From contig BSYQ01000009.1 in NCBI GenBank assembly GCA_030272585.1, positions 2,356,001 to 2,420,000 on the forward strand: DNA of 64,000 nucleotides. Direction: 5' to 3'. This DNA is from Bryopsis sp. KO-2023. Taxonomy: Eukaryota; Chlorophyta; Ulvophyceae; Bryopsidales; Bryopsidaceae. Made by a program: the position numbers and the translations under genes. Shown piece after piece: positions 11,976 through 24,200 of this stretch (positions are counted from its first letter, which is position 1; every line of letters starts with the position of its first letter). The notes under the pieces were generated by a model. That model was not told the DNA's origin and ran no database searches. It was given only the letters and a program-made list of their open reading frames with translations.

Positions 11976-14522
11976 TTACAAGATGATTTTTGGCTCGAGG
12001 ACGGATGCTTTGATCTCCTTGTGTGGGAGAATGACAGCACCATTAACGTACACCTCATCCTGTGAAAAATAAACCCAAAAAAGCAGCACGTTCAAAATAT
12101 ATTTTTAGAAAGATAAACATTATGCCAATGGTGAATGAATGTTTAATTCAGACAAACTTCCCCAACAAAGGACATCCACAACATGTTTTGAGAAGTATCA
12201 ATATAATCGGTTCTAGAAAACTCTCCACACTTCCATCTAAGATAAGGTAACCCTAACAGAAAATCCCTTCTGAAATGGTAAAACAAACACAATCGTCCAT
12301 CGCAGTGGCCTCAAAAAATAACAAGCTGGAGATTCGAACAAGCTGGGTTTCCTCATTGCCACATGCTTTCCTGATTAGTTTTCCCCACTGAGTTGCTTAC
12401 CTTGATTTCTACGTTCTCCCCCATGACAGCTCCGTTTTCCACTCGTCCCCACTTTCCGACCTTGCAACGCCACCCGATGATGGAGCCAGAGCATTTTGAG
12501 AAATTCTTGATCACCACCCCATTCATGATGACACAGTGGTCCAGTCGAACACCATCTCCAATCTCGCAGCCCTCTCCGATGCACACATCAGGACCCAGGA
12601 TGCAATCTTTGCCGATCTTGGCAGAGGGGTCCACCAGCACATTCCCTTTGTATCCAGTGCCAGTTGCGAGCTGAGCGGGGCTGTGGATGCGAAGACTGTC
12701 CAAGTGCAGAGTCAACCCTGAGAGAGAAAAGCAAAAGTTTTTAAGAAATGCGAGCATTTGATCTTATTTCTCGACCCATCACAGCGGGAGTGGTGTGCGG
12801 AGAGACAAATTCGCAAGCAGCGGTGCTTGAATGCACTCGGGACCTTATTTTTGATACAGAGAAGCAGAGGAGGGCTAAGTAAGATCGATGGGTTGAAAAT
12901 GAACTGATCCACATTTCGATCGTTGGTTTGTATAATGCCTAATGTTTGCCATTTCGCATCAAAATACCACTCCAACCAGAGTTCACTGAGTAATTTCAGG
13001 GGTCATTGTCTCAGACAAAAGAAAAAGCTTTCATCAACTCATCAGCTCTGGTAAGCAAATGTTTGTAACATCATCGACAGACAAACCCCAAAAACACACA
13101 CGGCCAGCCGAACAATCCTAGAATAGGGAAAAGGTCTAAAAGGCACTCCACGCTTTCGCAAACGAACCTGTCAAGAAATCCTTGGGCTGCCCAACGTCCA
13201 TCCAGTATCCATTAAGAAGCATGGCGAAGAGTTTGGAATCGGCCGCCACGGCTGGGAAAACCTCCCTCTCGATGGAGGTTGGTCGAAGCTCAATTCTGTC
13301 CAAGATCGATGGACTCAACACATAGATCCCAGCATTGATCCTGTCACTGACAAATTCCTGAGGAGAAAAAATACAAAAGAAAGGACACTCAGCTTAAATC
13401 TACACAAGGAGATCTACAGTTGGGCCTACATAAACCATCCCAAGTTTCTCAGGATTTATTCTCAAACAGTGGAATATTCTTGAATATTCTGGTGGAATCT
13501 CAGTATGACTAATTTTTATTGCACCCCACCTTGGGCTTTTCCACGAAAGCGTTGATTTTGCCGTCACCGTCCGACACGACCACTCCGTATTTCGAAGGGT
13601 CTTCGACCTTGGTGACCAGCAAAGTGCCTTCCGCTTTGCGAGAACGGTGGAACTCCAGCATATCTCTCAAGGGATATTCGCAGATGACGTCGCTGGGATA
13701 ACCAAAAAAAACTACTATGCGCCAGATATTAACCAAAAAAAGTTCCAAAAAGTGAAGTTGGATAATCAGGCGCGACGGGTTTCCTTTTTCCGTTGTTGCT
13801 TTTTTCACGAAATAAGAAGCAAAACGCAACCTACCTGTTGAGGACGAAGAAAGGCTCGCCGGAGCCGTCGTCGAGAATGTCGCGCGCAAGCGCGAGAGGT
13901 CCGGCGGTTCCCATTGGTTCCTTCTCCTGCAACACAACGCGCGGGGGAAAATTCATTGATTTCAGAAAAAAGCTCTCGCATGAACCCACCACACTTCCAG
14001 TAAGGGAAAAAAGAGCTCGTTCGCGAGTGAGCTCCGAGGGAGGACCCACCTGGGAGCAAGTGATCTTGATGTCGAGTTTGGTCTCCCAGCCCTTGAGGAA
14101 AGACATCATGGCCTGGGGTCGACAGAAGCATTGGAGGGTCAGCAACGAGCCAGGCAAAAAAGCAAAATGAACAAGCACACCAAAAAGTAAAAAACCCGCA
14201 ACACAAAACATCGCTCGCAAAACTCCAGCTACTTACGTCGGGTTGGTAGGCCACGGCAAGGATGACCTCCGAGCATCCCGCTCTCTTCAAAGCCTTCGAG
14301 GATGGAACGAAACGCGTTGGATAAAGTCTTTCAGGCGCACAAAAACACAACCAAACTTCGTACCGCAAAAGAAACTAACACACGGCTGGGGCCCTGTCTC
14401 CATACCTCAATTTGGTGGATAATCATGGGTTTATTGGCGAATTCCACGAGGGGCTTTGGGACGGATAGAGTGAGGGGCCTCAGACGAGTCCCGAATCCGC
14501 CGACGAGAATCAAAGCCTTCAT
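11976..14522 (-). CDS. GMPP: GDP-mannose pyrophosphorylase (mannose-1-phosphate guanylyltransferase)
   Basis: Eight exons: 14522-14406, 14293-14237, 14112-14050, 13926-13835, 13692-13530, 13357-13168, 12717-12401 and 12059-11976. They sum to 360 residues, the usual size of the plant CYT1/VTC1 and animal GMPPB enzymes. It makes GDP-mannose from mannose-1-phosphate and GTP in the cytosol, feeding protein glycosylation, cell-wall mannans and, in plants, ascorbate. The start carries the pyrophosphorylase signature [11 protein letters not shown] with [16 protein letters not shown] and [13 protein letters not shown] complete the catalytic domain. The C-terminal third is a left-handed beta-helix of hexapeptide repeats ([20 protein letters not shown]). 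No frame breaks. It is head-to-head with the CD2BP2/Lin1 gene, 475 bp between start codons, so the two probably share promoter sequence. Confidence 0.97.
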
Positions 14523-14997
14523 TGTTGGTTTTTTTTCCTATCTGGTGTCAACGGTCGCCAAGAAACCCTCGAAGAAAACTCCAGTCAGAATAAGCTGAGG
14601 ACGAGCACCTGGTGGTTTGGGGCAAAAGAATATATACAGCAAGAATATGTTTGTCTGGGGAGCGACGCCGCCAGCTAAGAATAAGACGTTGAAACGTAAG
14701 TGAACGTCGCGTCGAGAAAGAATACAAGAGTTGCCGTCGCAACAGCTGAATAAGAAGAAATGACTCCTGACACCAACGCCCCTCCTCCGTCTGACTGGGG
14801 AAGCTTCTCCACCTGGGATGGTGGAAATCGGTTTAATTTGATCCGACCGTGCCAGATCGAGCCCCGTGTTGCGGAATGATTCGTCCCACGTGGCGAAGAG
14901 CTGGAACGAATTGCATCTCAATCACGTCATCGAGCTGAGGAGAGGGCTCCTCCAAAGTCAGGGGTGGAATGCTACCACAGATATCCCCAGAAACAGA
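14523..14997. promoter_or_regulatory. Divergent promoter region, GMPP / CD2BP2
   Basis: The 475 bp between the two opposed start codons must contain both 5' UTRs and core promoters. I see no clear TATA box positioned for either gene. Inference from layout only. Confidence 0.5.
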
Positions 14998-17407
14998 ATG
15001 AAGAGAACAAGGCCGGACACAGAGAAAATCGTCTCGGATGCGTTGAAAGAGGAAGTCGCAGAAAAGGATAAGAAGAAGAAAGGTACGGCCCAAAAGACGA
15101 CACTCCGTAGGTCGCCACGCAATTGCTTCGAAACCGGGGGCCGAAGCACCTGTCCAGGATGGTAGCTCACTGGGGCTGCTTGTTGTGTCGCTGTCCGTGC
15201 TTCAAGGGAAGAGAGTGCGTTTCAGCGATGCCGTGGAGACTAAGCAAGTGGTCGTGGGGGGTCCGTCTGGCGACGCTGGCCCCAGCTGCGAGGGTCCGGT
15301 TCGCGAGGAGCTCTCAGAAGTCGCTCAGGCCCAAAGAGCTTTGGCCAGGAAGGGGATGGGGAAAGAAGGTACATGTTCAGCTGGGAAAATTTGAAGGGGT
15401 TTCCAACCAATGAGTGAATGAAATTAATGGAAATGCAAGGAAATCGATGCAGGGGCTTTCCAATGCTCGAAATGCTTGTTGAGATGGCATGAACATGCAA
15501 TGGATTGCTGCTTACCATCGGTTCGAGATCCATGGTCAATGGACAATGCTTCAGCACCACCACAACACAAAGCAGCTTCTTTTCCTGAACGGTGCCTCCC
15601 CCCCCTCCGCCCCCCTCTAAAAAAAATGTCAAATTCAATCGGACAAAAAAAGTCAGGAAAGAAGATGGGTAGAAAGGATGGAATGAAATCGAGGTGTGGC
15701 AATGAAGAAGCACAACGGTATGATCTAAGTTGCTTTTTTTTATTTTTTGCAAGATGATGTTGAGTGGTTATCCGACGTCAGAGGAATTGAGGAAGATTTG
15801 GTCGCCGATGAGGAGGAGGAGGAGGGGGGCGATGTGACCTTGGAGCCCTTCAATCTGAAAGAGGAGCGGGAAGAGGGCGATTTTCAAGACGATGGGTTTT
15901 ACGTTCGAAGGCAAGATGCGGATCTGAAGGATGCTTGGCTCAGTTCAGATGAAGGTATGAAAGCTGGCCCAGGTGTCACCGTTCGACAAGATGAGGTGCA
16001 AAGTTTGTAGTTGAAAAGCTTCAACTGTGGGCCAACGTGACTGATGGTTTTGGTTTTTTGTTTCATCTAGCAACAATGTAGTTTTCACTAAAAAAAATCA
16101 AAAAATCAAAAAACAAAAAAAATCAAGAAAATCAAGAATGTCAGGGTCCCCATAACTTTTTTGTGGTTCTTTTTCAATGAGAGTTGCTTGGTACGTAGCG
16201 AAGGTATGTTCATCGGCAGCCAAAAAGCAGCATAAGGAAATGCAAAAGCGATTGGAAGCCAGCGACGGCCTGGAAGCAATGACCATTGCCGAAGTCACCC
16301 GATGCAAGAAAACGATCGCAGATTTGCTGCTTCGTCGGGAAACCGTCATCCAGGGGCTGAGACGACTGGGAGGGAAAAAATCGACCGGTGGGTTTTTTTC
16401 CAATTGTAATTAATTATGATGATGCTAATTTTGAATTCCTCGTTGCATCGCCGTTTTGGGTATGTCAATTGCATTGGTCGTCCGCCCGAACGGTCCATCA
16501 ACCTCCAGCCCAGTATAAATTGTTATTCTTATTCACAAAGAATCAGACTAATTTATCCATTGTCATTATTAATATATTTCTTTTACTGTGGTGTTTTGCC
16601 CCCCGTCTGACACTAGGAATCTGAGATCCCCCCGTACCCCTCCTAATTTGCATTAAAGGATTAATATATCGTTCCCAAGCAGGTGGGAAAAAGAAGCCAC
16701 AAGAAGGAGAGAAAGAAGAAGAAGATGAAAAAGAAGCATCGACCTCAGATCCAGATGCATTCGCAGCGCTCACAGAAGCTGCAGATGCTCTCATGTCCAA
16801 TGGAGATGTCGATGTCTACACTTGCCACAAGGAAGAATTCGATCATGCGGTCTCCATGTTCACCCCTGCATCGGCAGACACCGATGGGGACGATATGTTT
16901 GGCGACAGCGACGATGAGGATTGCAACTCAGCGAAAACCGGAGAGGGAGCTAAGGAACAGAGCTCCGCTGCAGCGGCAGATGGTGGTGGTGGTGGAAGTG
17001 CGAGTGTTGGTGGTGAGGGGATGAATCGATCAGGTTTGCCCCCGTCGACGGTTTTGCCTGCCGTGGATGTGGATGTGGTTCCTCCATCTTCGGCAGAGCA
17101 ACAGCAGGAGGATTTCGACAGCTGGCCGATCTCGGAGCTCAAGAGGTTTCTGGAGGAGAGGGGGGAGAATGCGGATGGGATCGTTGAAAAGCAGGACCTG
17201 ATTCAGAAAGCGGTGGAGGTGGCATCGAAAGGTCCGGAAGGGGAGGTGGCTGCAGCACCCTCTGGGTTTGTGTACGATCCCAGCTCGGGTTATTTTCACT
17301 CTGTGGAGTCTGGGATGTATTTCGACAGTGGGAGCGGTTCGTTTTACGTGTCGAGCACTGGGAAATGGTACACAAAGGACTGGCAGGAACTTGGGGTGGG
17401 AGTTTAG
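14998..17407 (+). CDS. LIN1: CD2BP2/Lin1 homologue (U5 snRNP 52K-like)
   Basis: Five exons: 14998-15082, 15207-15368, 15754-15954, 16199-16387 and 16683-17407, giving 453 residues. All four introns are phase 1. Family hallmarks are KRVRFSDAVE near residue 30, an acidic DDVEWLSD block and the conserved LEPFNLKEEREEGDFQDDG with DGFYVRRQDADLKDAW. A charged, low-complexity middle follows. Near residue 365 is a SAP-like helix pair (WPISELKRFLEERG). The end is an aromatic octad-like stretch (GFVYDPSSGYFHSVESGMY), an OCRE-type repeat also seen in plant Lin1 homologues in place of the GYF domain of human CD2BP2. CD2BP2 is a component of the U5 snRNP and tri-snRNP in pre-mRNA splicing, so a nuclear role is likely. 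Confidence 0.85.
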
Positions 17408-18245
17408 CCTCTCTGTGTGTGCTGTTTTCCCCCTGCCTTTTTTTTGGTCCTTTGGTCGATTTTCCTGACTTGTCTGTATGCTGTTGCCTAGTTTTCATTT
17501 CATTTCCTGTAAAATCCAGGGCAGTTCTTCGGTGACAAAATGTCTGGGGAATTATTCTCCACCAGTAAAGCCGCACACACAACAGATCAACATCATTAGT
17601 CATAAGCACTGTGGCAATCCTCAGTGTCTTGTCTATCCGACTGTCAATTGCCACAGTTAACATGCCAAATTTATTACTGACAGACCCCAGCTGAAGCAGC
17701 ATCACCACTGGGGAAGGTATCAACAGAACTGAAAGCAAACTGGGTCCAGATTTCCCCCCCCCTTCTTTTCAAGATCCATTCCTCCGCTTATCGGTTGGCT
17801 GCGGGTGGCCCGCGCACCCACCTTGCTTGTTTTTGGAAAACGATTCTGCAGAATGATGGAATGACGTGACGTCAAATCGTCATTGGTCAGCATCCCAGAA
17901 AATCACCCCACCCTTGCTTATTTTTTTAGGACCGAGTTGCTGTCCACACAAAAAGCTTTCGCAGTTCGCAGCGGGACAATCTCGTTGGAACCCAAGTTCT
18001 GTGAGAGTTTTTTTTCCTGTCAATCTCGTTCGAACCAAACCGAGCTCCTATCGTTGTAGAAAAAAAAACCCAGAAGATAAAACAGGAACTGCTCTTTCTT
18101 TCTTTTATTATTTCCCTTCGTTTACGAACGCGTTTTAGTCCCGTGGACAATTGCAAGGACGGATAAGCCCAATCTCGACCATTTGTAAAGAAAAGAAAAA
18201 ACACAGAGAAGCGAAGAGCCGAGTTTTCGTGACGTCGAAGTTGCG
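17408..18245. other. Intergenic, upstream of the XMAP215 homologue
   Basis: No coding sequence recognised on either strand. The stretch holds the 3' flank of the Lin1 homologue and the promoter and 5' UTR of the next gene. ACGTGACGTCA near 17863-17874 resembles a CRE/bZIP-type palindrome, unproven. Confidence 0.5.
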
Positions 18246-21200
18246 ATGGAGGAGAATCAAAACGATGATTCCAAACTGTTGGAGGACGCGAAAAAGTTGC
18301 CCATGTCCCAAAGAGTGGAGCACAAAAATTGGAAAGTTCGCGTCGCTGCTTACGAAGACATCAAGTCGACGTGCAGCAAAGTGATGGGGGACGATGACCC
18401 CGTTCTCAGCGAATACGGTGGGTGCTTTCCCTTTCCCAACCACTTTCTCTTCAGTTTTCAGAAAAGAATTTCCGCATGCGCTCTGTCTCGGGACGTATTG
18501 AGGCGTGTCGCGCTTATCGGTGCTCTCGCGCGATTGCTTACAGCGGTGTTTTGAGAGAAGTAAGCAAGAAAATAGAAAGCGCGCTGACCCGCGGTTGGGT
18601 GGGGTTTCTGTTTCGCAGGTCGTTTGCTGGCGAAATCGGTCGTCGACATGAACGCTCCCGCGCTGGACAAAGCTCTCGAGGCCTATCTGGAGTTCCTATC
18701 GAAGTGCAGCGTTGCTGCTGCCGCGAGGTGAGGGATGAGAAACGCCCTCTTTGCGAAAATTGTGCTGTAGAAATTTCCCTGTTTTTTGTTGGTGAATTCT
18801 TTTGAAGAACTCTATCGTCGAGAATTCCCTGTTTGAAAAAAAAACCCACGCCCTAACGAACCACGAAAGCTGCATCAGGAATGGAGCCCATCGTTTCGAA
18901 GCTCGTTTTCGATCACTGAACTTCAACGGGAGTCCAACGCTCATCGATATTGTTGTTGTTTTTCCCCCCAACAGAAATTGTAACACGTTTCGAAGCATCG
19001 ATTGAAAAACCGCTCTTGGAGCAGTTAAACAACCCCTTTCGAACCTAGACGTGTGTGGTTTAAAATAAAAGATTCGGTTTTGAAAATTGACGACTTGTGG
19101 TTTCGGAACAGCATCTGTGACAAAACCTGCAGCAGTCTATTCACCAAAGCTATGAATGGAAGGCCTGGCACCGTGGTGAAAGCAACCCAAGTTTTCCTTT
19201 GCTTTGTGGAGCTGGAACAAGCAGAGAAAGTTGTGGTATGGTCCAGGTTCTTTTCCCCACATCAAATTCATTTTATTTTGAATTGAATTGAGCATTGCCT
19301 CCCCATTGAAACTGGCCATATAGTGATGATTGGAACTGTCAAGTAACGGTGCATCTTTTCGTGGGTGGTTTTGTGGGGTCTGGCTGAACTGGTTTTGGTC
19401 AAAAGTGGGAATGTTGAAATCCTGCAGCGAAACTTAGTGGATGCTGGGTTTTTCATTGACCCAGAGAAGATGGTATTGATTAAACAAGCGAACAGGGTAA
19501 AATCAAGCTGATGTTCTTAGTGTTAAATATGTGTGGTGATATCAATGATTTTCAAATATCCTGGAAAAAGAATAAATAACCAGGACATGGCACAGGTAAG
19601 ACTTGTGGATATTGCTCTTTGTGGTAATGCTCTATTTTCATTTCCATGTCATTTTGCCAACATTTTCCTGCAGGAGCATATTTCCGCGAAGGGCCTCTCA
19701 CATAAAGTTCCCAAAGTCATTGCTGCTTCCGTTGATGTACTCTATCAAGCCGTAAGGTGAGATCTCAAAAAAAATCCTCTGGCCCTGTATTTTTTTTTCA
19801 TTTTTTTTGTTTGTCCCCTTGTCCTTCTCCCTTTTTTTTTCTGTGTGTCTTGCTGAACAATTATTTTTTTCCCTTTTTTTCGAAAAATATATATTTTTTG
19901 ACCGATTAATATATCTGCATTAGTTGATAATATTTTCCTGGTGTCCTCGCAGTGCTTTCGGAACAAAAGTGGTTGCACCTCAGCTCTTTTTGAAATCTTT
20001 GCCACCTCTCTTCGAATCTCGAGATGCCAAAACTCGAGAAAAAGTCAAGGCCACTACGGTATGATGCACTTCGAAAACCTTCATTTTTTATTCTGCATTG
20101 AACCAGCTCATCTTGCAGAAAAAAAGTGGGGAAAAGAAAAAAAAAAAGCCAAAAAAAGGGAAAAAAAAATTAAATAAATTGCGCATTCATTGAGAGCTCA
20201 GGTTCCATACGTTTGCTTTCAATTTCAGGTGGAATTATCTCGATGGGTGGGTGCCACTGTGGTGGAGCAGCTTCTTTTTACGGACGCCATGAGAAGTGCC
20301 ACCAAGGACGAATTGTCAAAGCTCATGGCAGAAACCCCTGCAGGCAAACCCACTGCCGAAAGATTGATCAGATCGGAACAGCTGAAGCTTCTGGCCAAGG
20401 AAGCCGACGGGGATGCCATGGAAGAAGATGTGGTGGAAGAAGAAGAGGATGTGGTAATTCGCCAACCAAATTGAAATGAGAAAGAGGAAGGGAAAGGGGA
20501 AGGAGGAGGAGGGTTTTAGAAGCATGATGCAGCTGTTCATTTGACGAAAAAAAAGATTTTCTTCTCGTTTGAAACTCAGCAAAATCTCCATAGAATCCAG
20601 ACAAAAGGTATTCGATTTTTGTTATTGTCTTTTATTGCCTTTTGAGTTTTTTGCTTGGGTGTTGACCTATCAGGTGCCTGATGTTTTCGATTTGAGTGCC
20701 CCCGCCAATATCCTTGGGGAGCTGAACAAGGAATGGTGGGCTGCTCTGCAAGAAAAGAAATGGATCACCAGAAAAGGGTCTCTGACGAAACTGAAGGATT
20801 TGGCCAGCAAACCCAGACTGGCAACCGGAGATTACTCGGACGTGCTGAGGGAACTCAAGAAAGTAAGGGCAATTCTGGGGAAAAAACACATTCTTTTCGT
20901 AACCAATATAGCAATCGCTGGAAAATTTTTAATCTGAAGGTTGATCCTTGTGTTGGTAGTTTTTTCCAAACGATTGTTTCGTTTGTGCGTATCTTGAAAG
21001 AATTATTACTAATTGATGTGAGCAGGTGATCACCAAGGACAGCAATGTCCAGTGCGTTGCGGAAGCTGCCGCATGCGTGGGGCAGTTGGGGCAGGGTCTG
21101 AGGCAAGATTTCACCTCGGGCGCCAAGCAGTTTTGCAGCGTTTTGCTGGGCAAATTCAAGGAGAAGAATCCGGTGGTCAATCGGATGGTGCCTGAAGCTC

Positions 21201-24200
21201 TGGAGCTGCTGCACAAACATTGTTTCGTTCTGATGGATGTTATTGAGGACGTCCTCGGTAAGGCACAGCATATGTGTGTGTGTGTAGGACAGAACAATGC
21301 TCTGTTCATTGTTTCGACAGAGTGCATGGGGAGCATTGGCAAACTGAAATTGGTAGACCATGACTGATTGCATCTGGCATCATCACTCATTTGCACAGTG
21401 GATGGGCTACATGAGGCGGTTGGCTTGATGCAATTATTTTAACAATTTATTTATTGCATTCGATGCAATAAATTTATTTAATTTATTATTTATCAATTTA
21501 TTTATTGCATTCGATGCAACAAATTTATTTAATTTATTTATTTAACAATTTATCTAATATATAAATTTAACGATTTATCTAATTTATTTATTTAACAATT
21601 TATTTATTGCATTCAATACCTTTGTTCCTTCTGGATGTCCAATAATATTCCCTCATGTGACAGCTTTTGGTTTTTTTTTGCAGCAACTTTGGAGATCAAT
21701 AACCCCAAGATTCGGGGGGATACGTTGGCCTGGCTGAAAAAGTGTGCAGCATTCGAAAACAAGGACACTTTGAACAAAGTCCAGGCCCAGCTGGTTCCTG
21801 CCGTCGCTAAGCTGGCAGATGATGCAACCCCAGCTGTCAGGGAGAACGCCTTGGGCGTTCTGGTCGAGTTTTGCTTGAAGGTATGCAGTTAGCATCGGAT
21901 TCTTGGATGGCTCTTTTACCCAAACCACTCCTGACGGTTCCTTTTCTTCGTTTTTTGAATTCTTCAACAATCCCAAGAAAATGCCGGGAAAGAAGGAAGG
22001 AGGGTATGGGGGCGCGCAAAATAAAAAATAAGAAAATAAAAAATAAAGGGAAAATTATATCGAGCGGGAAAAGCAAGATTTTGAACATTAGTGAATATGC
22101 GTTTGGATTTCCTTGTTATTCTGCAGGCAACTGGCGTGGCACAGATCGAGAAAATCGTTTCGAAAGTTGCAGACAATCGTACCAAGAAGCTGAATGAAAT
22201 GATCGAAACCGCTCGCAGCGAACGGAAGGGGTCGGGAGGAGGAGCGGCTGCATCGCGTCCAGCTCCTGCAGCAGCTGCGGCCCCCTCTGGTGCAGCTGCG
22301 AAGCCTGCAGCAAAGAAACCATCAGCCAGAGCTCCGTCTCCTGCAGAGCAGCCGGAGGTACACACAACCCTTTCACTCTGGGGATGGGGTGCTGAGCGAG
22401 GTGTCGATTAGAAGTTAAGGGCTTCAAACGCACACACATCACAATCTTAATCTTTTTTCTGCTGCCATATTTTTTTTAACGTCCCTTTTTCTTTTCATTA
22501 TCCTTTTTTTTTTTTCATTTTCTGAAAAAGCTGTCGGATGCATGTCAATTTTACTGGATGAATAAGTTGCTGTGAATGTGTGGTGAAGGCTATGGATATT
22601 GATACTCCCTCCACCTCTGCCCCACCTGGAAGGAAGCAAAAAGGTCCCCCTCCACTCACCAGCACAACAAAATCCAAAACCGCTCAGATAAAGACTCCCA
22701 AATTGACGGGCCCTGCACCTGGTCAGTAGAAACTCACTGGTACCTCCTTTTCTCAGGTCCAGATTGGAGCACCCCACAAATGGGGAAAAAAAATCCTTTT
22801 GGAAATTTTGCATCATCATTTTTCTTCTTGAAATGGGCACATCGCTGGATTGAGCATAGCAAGACTCTTCTGTACGTACATATGCTGATGGTAGAAATGA
22901 AAGCAATGCTTCTATTGATCGAACAGAAACTCCAAATCGCTGCTGTTGTGGTGACTTTTTTCAGGCGAGGACGATGCCTCACTGGCTTCCGGATCGATGG
23001 GTAAAGAGGATGCCGAAGGAAAGTTGGAAGAGCTCTTCGGCTCCGAAGCGATCGCCGGGCTCAGGGACTCTGTCTGGAAAAAAAGAATGGAAGCGCTCGA
23101 TGCCATCATTGCTGCTGCCAAGGATATGGAAATACCACCCAACACTCGAGTGATTGTGAATGCGGTTTCCCACCTGCCAGGATGGACGGAGAAGAATTTC
23201 CAAGTGATGTCAAGGCAGTTTGAATTGATCCGTTACTGTGCGGAGAACGGAGAGTCCCGGTTCACCAGGAGCGAGGCTTTCGTGTCGATCAAAGGGTTGG
23301 TCGAGAAAATGGGGGACATCAAATTGAAGACACCGGCGGCGGAGGCGCTCTCCATGATTTGTGAAGCGGTCGGCCCGCAGTTTGTGTTTGATCAGATGCA
23401 TTTGAAAGCTTCTGCCCATAAAAACCCAAAGGTGAGTGCTTTACGGATGCCGAAAGAGTGAGGATTCGTGCACAGGTTGGAAGGCAACCCTCCGACCCGA
23501 TGATCTGTCAGTCTTGAGAGTCGAAAATGCTCCAGCCAGAATTTACCCAGGATTGAATTGTGATGCGACAGGTTTTGGCGGAAACGCTGAACTGGATGAG
23601 CAAAGCAGTAAGCGAATTCGGCCTCGGGGTGATGGACACCAAGAACCTGATCAACTGGGTGCAAGTGGATGTCGCCAGCACAAACCCTGCGGTCAGGAAC
23701 GCGGCGGTGGCTTTGGCGGGCTGCATGCATAGTTTTGTCGGACCTGCCCTCGGGGACTTGCTCCAAGCAGGCGTCAAGCCAGCTCAAATGGCCACCATGG
23801 AGCAGGCTTTCGCTAAGAATCCCCAGATCACGGATTTCGTGCCCACCAGGACACCAAGAACTGGGGCAGCGAACAAGCAGAAGCCAGCCAAGGGGGGGAA
23901 AGCTGGGGCTGCTGCCCCAGCGCTTGATCCTGATGAGCTCCTCCCACGGTAGGTTTCGAGGTTTCTGTTTCGATTTCTGGAGTGGGATGAAAACAAAGCC
24001 AGATCAGTGTTATTTTTAAAAATATATTGTGATTGAATTGCAGCATGTGGTCCATGTTGTTGTTTTTTTGCGTTCGAAGCCTGGATCGACAGGAAGAAAA
24101 ACACGTCTCAAGTGCATTGCCTAGAAAATATTTTTTTATGTCAGCTTGTGCATGCAAAAAGCGAATATTGAACGAGTCCGCAATGTCTGAGGTTTTTTTG

